Assembly (NCBI GenBank): GCA_964520325.1
Contig: CAZFOB010000004.1
Location: 124,001-188,000, forward strand
From: CAZFOB01 sp964520325
Lineage (GTDB): Bacteria > Actinomycetota > JAICYB01
Length of the DNA: 64,000 nt
Direction of reading: 5' to 3'
The notes below the pieces were generated by a model. It was not told the origin of the DNA. It did not search any database and saw only the letters and a program-made list of their open reading frames with translations. The position numbers and the translations under genes were made by a program. Positions 59,734-64,000 of this stretch are shown here, one piece after another. Within the stretch, counting starts at the first letter, position 1. The number at the start of each line of letters is the position of its first letter.

Positions 59734-61290
59734 CTACAGGCCGAGCGCGGCGCCGTCGGCGCGGGGATCGGTCGCGGCGGCGTACCCGTACGGCGTGACC
59801 TCGATCGCGTGCGCATGCCCCATCGCAGAGTCATACACCCCGGCTTTGCTGACGGTGTGGCCTCGTGCGCCGAGCTCCATCAACAGATCGTGAGGGAATC
59901 GGGATTCAGCGCGCACGCTCCAGTCGGTCGGCGAGACGACCCAGCGCGGTGCATCGATCGCGTCCTGGATGTCCGCTCCGTCGTCGATGACGCGGTTCAG
60001 AAACTGGAGGTGAGTCTGCGCCTGCCCGTCGCCACCCATCGCCCCGAAGACGAGCCACGGCTCACCGTCGCGTAAGGCCATCGCCGGCATCAGCGTGTGC
60101 ATGGTGCGCTTGCGCGGAGCGATGACGTTGCAATGATCGGCGTCGAGCGAGAAGTACGCACCACGATTCTGGAGATTGATCCCCCACCCGGGCACCGTCA
60201 CGCCGGACCCGAAGCCGGCGAAGTTCGACTGGATGAGGCTCACGAGCATGCCGTCGTCATCGGCCGCGCACAGATAGATCGTGCCGCCAACGGCCGGACG
60301 TCCGGGGGCCGGGGTCGTCGCGTCGGCGAGATCGAGCGCATCTCGTCGTCTCGCCGCCCACCCTTTCGAGACGAGCTCAGCGGGCGAGATGCGCATGTAG
60401 GCGATGTCGGTGATGTGTTCGTCGCGGTCGGCGAGCGCCAGCTTGGCTGCCTCGATCAGCACGTGCTGGCGTTGCGACGAGTCGGGTCCGGCGAGGTCGA
60501 TGTCCTCGATGATGTTGAGGGCTTGCAGGGTGGCCAGGCCCTGCGAGTTCGGCGGCATCTCGAGGACCTCGATACCGCGATAGGTCGTGGAAAGTGGCTC
60601 CACCCAGTCGCCGGTGTGCGTCGCGAGGTCGTCTGTGGCGATGAATGCGCCGAAGCCCTGCACGGTCTCAGCGATCGCTTCGGCGATCGGCCCCCGGTAG
60701 TACGCGTCCGGACCTTGCGCGCACAGCATCTCGATCGTCGTCGCCAGGCCGGGTTGGCGAAGAACAGTGCCCGCCTCTGCGTAGATCGAACGCCACTCGG
60801 CTCCCCAATCGGGGCTGTACGTCGTCGCGAGTCTGCGGAGGTGGGCGGTCATCGCTGTCGACAGCGGGAATCCGTCGTGCGCGTACCGCAACGCCGCCTG
60901 TGCGAGCTCGGCGAAGGTCCGGGACCCGAATCGGTCGAGAAGGGTGAACCAGCCCTCGACGGCGCCGGGCACCGTGATGGTGTGGGGGCCGATCGTCGGC
61001 ATCGTCCCATCGGTTGTGGCGGCCACCGCATCGAGTGTTGCTGCGGCGCCGCTCCGTCCTGATCCGTTGTAGGCGTGGATCGCCTTTGCGTCCGTTGGCT
61101 GATGGACGATCGCGAAGATGTCGCCGCCGTAGCCGCACATGTACGGAGTGACCACGCCGAGGGTCAGGCTCGTTGCGATCGCCGCGTCGATGGCATTGCC
61201 GCCGTCGGCAAGGACGGCCAGTCCGGCCGCCGAGGCGAGGTAATGCGGCGAGGCGACGCATCCACTGGGGAAGCGTTTGGCCTCGCTCAC
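59734..61290 (-). CDS. ggt: Gamma-glutamyltransferase family (Ntn-hydrolase)
   Basis: A 518-residue gamma-glutamyltransferase. VASPHYLASAAGLAVLADGG, NAIDAAIATSLTLGVVTPYM and CGYGGDIFAIVH are N-terminal blocks; VGGTIYLCAADDDGMLVSLI carries the Thr that becomes the N-terminal nucleophile of the small subunit after self-cleavage. QSNFAGFGSGVTVPGWGINL and NRGAYF follow. Cleaves or transfers gamma-glutamyl groups. No signal peptide is seen, so it may be cytoplasmic. GTG 61290 overlaps the upstream stop (GTGA). Confidence 0.9.
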   Translation of the reverse strand: MSEAKRFPSGCVASPHYLASAAGLAVLADGGNAIDAAIATSLTLGVVTPYMCGYGGDIFAIVHQPTDAKAIHAYNGSGRSGAAATLDAVAATTDGTMPTIGPHTITVPGAVEGWFTLLDRFGSRTFAELAQAALRYAHDGFPLSTAMTAHLRRLATTYSPDWGAEWRSIYAEAGTVLRQPGLATTIEMLCAQGPDAYYRGPIAEAIAETVQGFGAFIATDDLATHTGDWVEPLSTTYRGIEVLEMPPNSQGLATLQALNIIEDIDLAGPDSSQRQHVLIEAAKLALADRDEHITDIAYMRISPAELVSKGWAARRRDALDLADATTPAPGRPAVGGTIYLCAADDDGMLVSLIQSNFAGFGSGVTVPGWGINLQNRGAYFSLDADHCNVIAPRKRTMHTLMPAMALRDGEPWLVFGAMGGDGQAQTHLQFLNRVIDDGADIQDAIDAPRWVVSPTDWSVRAESRFPHDLLMELGARGHTVSKAGVYDSAMGHAHAIEVTPYGYAAATDPRADGAALGL

Positions 61291-61499
61291 GTGCTCGAGC
61301 TCAGGCGCTCGGCGATCGCTCTGGCTTCGTCCAGGCGCGCGCGGTCGACGAAGATCCGCGTGCCCCACTCTCCGATCAGGAAGAGCCTCGTGAGGTATCC
61401 GGCTTGCTTGTAGCTCCAGCTGATGCCGGTCTGCTCCAGCTCACCCGCGATGGCGTTGGCAACCTCGTCCGTGAACTGACCGAGGTATGCGCTCTTCAC
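61287..61499 (-). CDS. Small protein of unknown function
   Basis: A 70-residue protein, KSAYLGQFTDEVANAIAGEL, with SWSYKQAGYLTRLFLIGEWG and RIFVDRARLDEARAIAERL. The strand-helix pattern is like short signal-transducing or DUF2007-type proteins, but I cannot assign it. Its start overlaps the CDF gene stop, and its end the ggt start, so all three are translated together. Confidence 0.6.
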   Translation of the reverse strand: MKSAYLGQFTDEVANAIAGELEQTGISWSYKQAGYLTRLFLIGEWGTRIFVDRARLDEARAIAERLSSST

Positions 61500-62458
61500 G
61501 TGCTCTCCTCCTCGGGTGGGGTCGACGAGGCCCGGGCTATGGCAGGCTCGATGTAGATCGTTGTGGCCTTGGGCACGCGTTGCCGGATGCGCGCTTCCAG
61601 TCGGTCGATCACTTCGGATACTTCGGCGAATCGCAGCTCCGGACGCAGATGGACCTTCGCGGCGACGAGTACCTCATCGGGGCCGATGTGCAGCGTGCGC
61701 ATGTGGATGAGCTCCTCCAATTGAGCTTCCTCCTTGATCGCATCTTTGATGAGCGCGATGTCGGCGGGCGTTGCCGACTCGCCGATCAGGAGACTCCGAA
61801 GCTCGATCGCGAGTGTCACTGCGATCACGCCGAGCAGGACGCCGATGGCAAGGCTTCCGAGAGCGTCGAAGCGAGGTTCGTCGCTCAACGCGGCGATCGT
61901 CACGCCCGAAAGTGCCAGCAGTAGACCCACTAGAGCACCGAGGTCCTCGAGCAGCAGGACGGGAAGCTCGGGCGCCTTCGCGTGCCGGATGAAGGACCAC
62001 CATCCGACACGACGTCCATCCGGATTCGTCCCGCGCACGGTGTTGGCTTCGTGGATGGCCGTCCGGAAACTGAATGACTCGAGGACAACCGCGACGAGCA
62101 GCACGCCGATGGCCCATCGAAGCGACTCGATCTCGTGAGGATGCCGAAACTTGTCGAGACCTTCGACGATCGAGAAGACCGAGCCCACCGTGAACAAGAT
62201 GACCGCAACCATGAACGACCAGAAGTAGCGTTCGCGTCCGAACCCGAAGGGATGAAGGTCGGTTGCCTCGCGCCGGGAGCGTCGAACGCCGAGAAGGAGC
62301 AGCGCCTGATTGGATGTGTCGGCGACGGAGTGGATCGCTTCCGCGAGCATCGATGCCGACCCCGTGAAGACGAACGCGACGAACTTCGCGATCGATATGC
62401 CCAGATTCGCCGTGAGTGCGGCGATCGTTGCCTTCGTGCCGGCCCCCGCTCCAGCCAC
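61496..62458 (-). CDS. Cation diffusion facilitator family transporter
   Basis: A 320-residue CDF transporter. FTGSASMLAEAIHSVADTSN in helix 2 carries the metal-site HxxxD, and LHPFGFGRERYFWSFMVAV is typical. In helix 5 the second HxxxD is replaced: PVLLLEDLGALVGLLLALSG has Glu-Asp (ED). This matches the ZnT9-like branch with an altered metal site. A C-terminal cytoplasmic domain (about 210-310, MRTLHIGPDEVLVAAKVHL) is present. It exchanges divalent cations for protons or may act as a coupled sensor; the metal is not clear. Confidence 0.85.
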   Translation of the reverse strand: MAGAGAGTKATIAALTANLGISIAKFVAFVFTGSASMLAEAIHSVADTSNQALLLLGVRRSRREATDLHPFGFGRERYFWSFMVAVILFTVGSVFSIVEGLDKFRHPHEIESLRWAIGVLLVAVVLESFSFRTAIHEANTVRGTNPDGRRVGWWSFIRHAKAPELPVLLLEDLGALVGLLLALSGVTIAALSDEPRFDALGSLAIGVLLGVIAVTLAIELRSLLIGESATPADIALIKDAIKEEAQLEELIHMRTLHIGPDEVLVAAKVHLRPELRFAEVSEVIDRLEARIRQRVPKATTIYIEPAIARASSTPPEEEST

Positions 62459-62478
62459 GTGTTTAGCCGGCCACGTCT

Positions 62479-63483
62479 CTAGTTGGAGTAACGAGCGCCG
62501 GAGACCACGTTGAGCTTCTCGAGGCGGTGCTCCGCTTCGACGTAGCGGATCGTCCCGGACCGCGAGCGCATGACCATCGAGTGGGTGAACGCCTGACCGG
62601 GTGCGTACCGAACGCCATGCAGGAGTCGTCCGTCGGTAACGCCCGTTGCCGCGAAGAAGACGTTGTCGGAAGCTGCGAGATCGTTCGCCGTCAGGATCCG
62701 GTCGAGGTCGTAGCCGGCGTCCTTCGCGCGAGAGCGTTCGTCATCGTTTCGGGGCCAGAGGCGGCCGAACATGAACCCACCGAGGCATTTCACCGCGCAC
62801 GCGGAGATGACGCCTTCTGGCGTGCCGCCGATGCCCATCAGCAGATGGACGCCGGTTTCCGTCCGGGCGGCGTTGATCGAGCCGGCGACGTCCCCGTCGG
62901 TGATGAGATACACACGCGCGCCCGCACTACGAACGGAGGCGATCAGCTTCTCGTGGCGCGGACGGTCGAGGATCGTCACTCCGATCTCGGCCGGCTTGAG
63001 CCCGAGCGCTTTCGCGACGCGCGAGATGTTCTCCTCGGGAGGCGCGTCGAGGTCGACGGATTCAGCGGCTTCGGGTCCGCAGACGAGCTTGTCCATGTAC
63101 ACGCACGGCCCTGGGTCGAACATCGTTCCGCGCTCGGCGACCGCAACGACGGCCAAGGCGTTGCCCTGTCCGCGCGACGTGAGTCCGGTTCCGTCAACCG
63201 GATCGACGGCGAGGTCGACCTCCGGACCGTTGCCGTCGCCGACGTGCTCGCCGTTGTAGAGCATCGGCGCTTCGTCCTTCTCGCCTTCACCGATCACCAC
63301 GACACCGTTCACGCTGATGGTCGAGAGCATGTGGCGCATCGCGTCCACCGCGGCTTGGTCGGCTGCTTCCTTGTCGCCACGGCCGATCCACCGTCCGGCC
63401 CCGAGTGCGGCGGCTTCGGTCACGCGGACGAGCTCCATCGCGAGGTTGCGATCCGGGGTGTCGTTTGCGTTCTGATCGCTCAC
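62479..63483 (-). CDS. glpX: Fructose-1,6-bisphosphatase class II
   Basis: A 334-residue Glp[61 protein letters not shown] (metal and phosphate site), [27 protein letters not shown] and [20 protein letters not shown]. It dephosphorylates fructose-1,6-bisphosphate in gluconeogenesis, matching growth on acyl-CoA-derived carbon. GTG 63483 has AAGGAGGAA about seven bases upstream. Confidence 0.95.
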   Translation of the reverse strand: MSDQNANDTPDRNLAMELVRVTEAAALGAGRWIGRGDKEAADQAAVDAMRHMLSTISVNGVVVIGEGEKDEAPMLYNGEHVGDGNGPEVDLAVDPVDGTGLTSRGQGNALAVVAVAERGTMFDPGPCVYMDKLVCGPEAAESVDLDAPPEENISRVAKALGLKPAEIGVTILDRPRHEKLIASVRSAGARVYLITDGDVAGSINAARTETGVHLLMGIGGTPEGVISACAVKCLGGFMFGRLWPRNDDERSRAKDAGYDLDRILTANDLAASDNVFFAATGVTDGRLLHGVRYAPGQAFTHSMVMRSRSGTIRYVEAEHRLEKLNVVSGARYSN

Positions 63484-63513
63484 TACGGTTCCTCCTTCAT
63501 GACTTGGCTCTGA

Positions 63514-63783
63514 CTACTTCGTGTCACCGCGACCGTTGAGGCCGGGGAACACCCGACCCCCGAGCGGCATCCGCGCCGACAGCGCCCATCTCCGGTGCTC
63601 CGGGAGGAAACGGGCAACGTCGGTCAGTCCCACACGTTGGTGGGTCCAGCCCTGCAAGCGCCACATGGCCGGACGGGCGAGATCCGCCTCGCGCCGAAGC
63701 GTCTCGCGAACGGCGACGAGGATCGCGTCGCGTTCCTGTGAGGACGGCTCTGGCGAAACGTGTACGTCGAAGTGGTCAGCCAC
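63514..63783 (-). CDS. Small protein of unknown function, acyl-CoA carboxylase epsilon-like pattern
   Basis: About 89 residues from GTG 63783: ADHFDVHVSPEPSSQERDAI, VAVRETLRREADLARPAMWR and LQGWTHQRVGLTDVARFLPE. The E-R-AI--A---L--E----SAWR--G pattern recalls the small epsilon subunits of actinobacterial acyl-CoA carboxylases, but the match is loose and no beta subunit is adjacent. TACCCT (63795-63790) ends six bases before the GTG. Confidence 0.55.
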   Translation of the reverse strand: MADHFDVHVSPEPSSQERDAILVAVRETLRREADLARPAMWRLQGWTHQRVGLTDVARFLPEHRRWALSARMPLGGRVFPGLNGRGDTK

Positions 63784-63789
63784 GTAAGC

Positions 63790-63795
63790 AGGGTA
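63790..63795 (-). promoter_or_regulatory. Leaderless-type -10 box
   Basis: TACCCT on the minus strand is followed by six bases (GCTTAC) and the GTG at 63783, leaving no room for a ribosome site. Confidence 0.5.
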
Positions 63796-63799
63796 GTAC

Positions 63800-64000
63800 C
63801 TAGGCCTTGAGCAGGCCTCGCGCACGTGCCGTACGCCGTGCGAACACTGCTCCGGCACCACACATCCCAGCCAGGGGGACGAGGATCGCAACGCGCCACC
63901 ACGGGCGCTTCGTCGCGTCACCGTCGTCCTCGTCGCCAGCGACCGTCGGCAGGTTTTCCGTATCAGGCGCAACCGTCTGCACGGCGACGGGAGGAGGAGA
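63800..64000 (-). CDS. C-terminal end of a membrane protein, truncated by window edge
   Basis: The frame is open to the window end. The visible 66 residues start with a Pro-rich stretch (SPPPVAVQTVAPDTENLPTV), pass through an acidic segment (AGDEDDGDATKRPWW) and finish with one membrane helix (VAILVPLAGMCGAGAVFA) and a basic tail (RRTARARGLLKA). This looks like the membrane anchor of a surface protein. The rest is outside the window. Confidence 0.5.
   Translation of the reverse strand, partial: SPPPVAVQTVAPDTENLPTVAGDEDDGDATKRPWWRVAILVPLAGMCGAGAVFARRTARARGLLKA

Noticed and set aside
1..64000. Search for tRNA, rRNA, CRISPR arrays, prophage and integrase genes
   Set aside because: No regularly spaced repeats, no tRNA-like cloverleaf that I could recognise, no phage structural genes or integrases were seen; a tRNA scan would be needed for certainty.

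Overview
This window reads as chromosome of a high-G+C, aerobic or facultative heterotroph of the Actinomycetota. The pointers are split acyl-CoA carboxylases, two PIN toxin-antitoxin pairs, Rpf-like lysozyme-fold proteins, an LppX-like secreted protein, class II fructose bisphosphatase (GlpX), many GTG/TTG starts, and several promoters placed as for leaderless mRNAs. I cannot name a genus. There are no rRNA or tRNA genes, no CRISPR array and no intact insertion sequence; the only mobile DNA is an IS30-type transposase remnant near 30.7-31.1 kb.

Layout. 0-7.3 kb (+): the end of a branched-chain amino-acid (Liv) ABC operon whose two ATPases and two permeases are each fused into one chain, then a GldA/F/G-like ABC system. 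7.3-12.7 kb (-): VapBC, an extended IF-1, CvpA, a NIL-domain protein, LarE, a metallo-hydrolase and a biotin carboxylase/BCCP subunit, divergent from birA. 13.4-15.5 kb: a secreted trypsin-like protease and a lipoprotein, in DNA that looks lower in G+C than its flanks. 15.6-22 kb: a P-loop kinase, nitroreductase, second VapBC, crotonase, two-domain cupredoxin lipoprotein, flavoprotein and a frameshifted LuxR regulator. 22.1-28.5 kb (+): methylcrotonyl-CoA carboxylase beta, a nucleotidyltransferase fused to a phosphate-cotransporter-like membrane domain, a PfkB kinase and a second carboxylase alpha subunit. 28.5-32 kb: nhaA with a structured leader, a frameshifted MDMPI-type gene, the IS30 remnant and HMG-CoA lyase. 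33-39 kb (-): a second, conventional liv operon. 39-44.3 kb: acyl-CoA dehydrogenase, CapA-like phosphatase, paired lysozyme-fold proteins and a His-rich beta-helix protein. 44.3-49.8 kb: ethylmalonyl-CoA mutase, RsgA, GH29 fucosidase and 3-hydroxyacyl-CoA dehydrogenase. 49.8-51.4 kb (-): an arsenic operon, arsR - arsM/arsN fusion - a nine-codon Cys-rich ORF. 51.4-64 kb: hydrolases, acetyltransferase, class III CoA-transferase, crotonyl-CoA carboxylase/reductase, gamma-glutamyltransferase, CDF transporter and glpX.

How it fits together. Two Liv importers, an acyl-CoA dehydrogenase, both methylcrotonyl-CoA carboxylase subunits, a crotonase and HMG-CoA lyase together make a plausible leucine/branched-chain acyl-CoA degradation route to acetyl-CoA. 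Crotonyl-CoA carboxylase/reductase, ethylmalonyl-CoA mutase and a 3-hydroxybutyryl-CoA dehydrogenase-like enzyme indicate the ethylmalonyl-CoA pathway for assimilating that acetyl-CoA, and GlpX supports gluconeogenesis. BirA would biotinylate the two carboxylase alpha subunits.

Most notable: (1) the ORF encoding MCPCGCGCC directly after the arsM/arsN fusion, with an almost ideal Shine-Dalgarno sequence overlapping the arsM stop codon; (2) the nucleotidyltransferase-transporter fusion; (3) repeated leaderless promoter geometry, in three cases with a perfect inverted-repeat operator at the start codon; (4) the structured leader of nhaA. Two genes carry frameshifts in short base runs that could be assembly errors or real decay.
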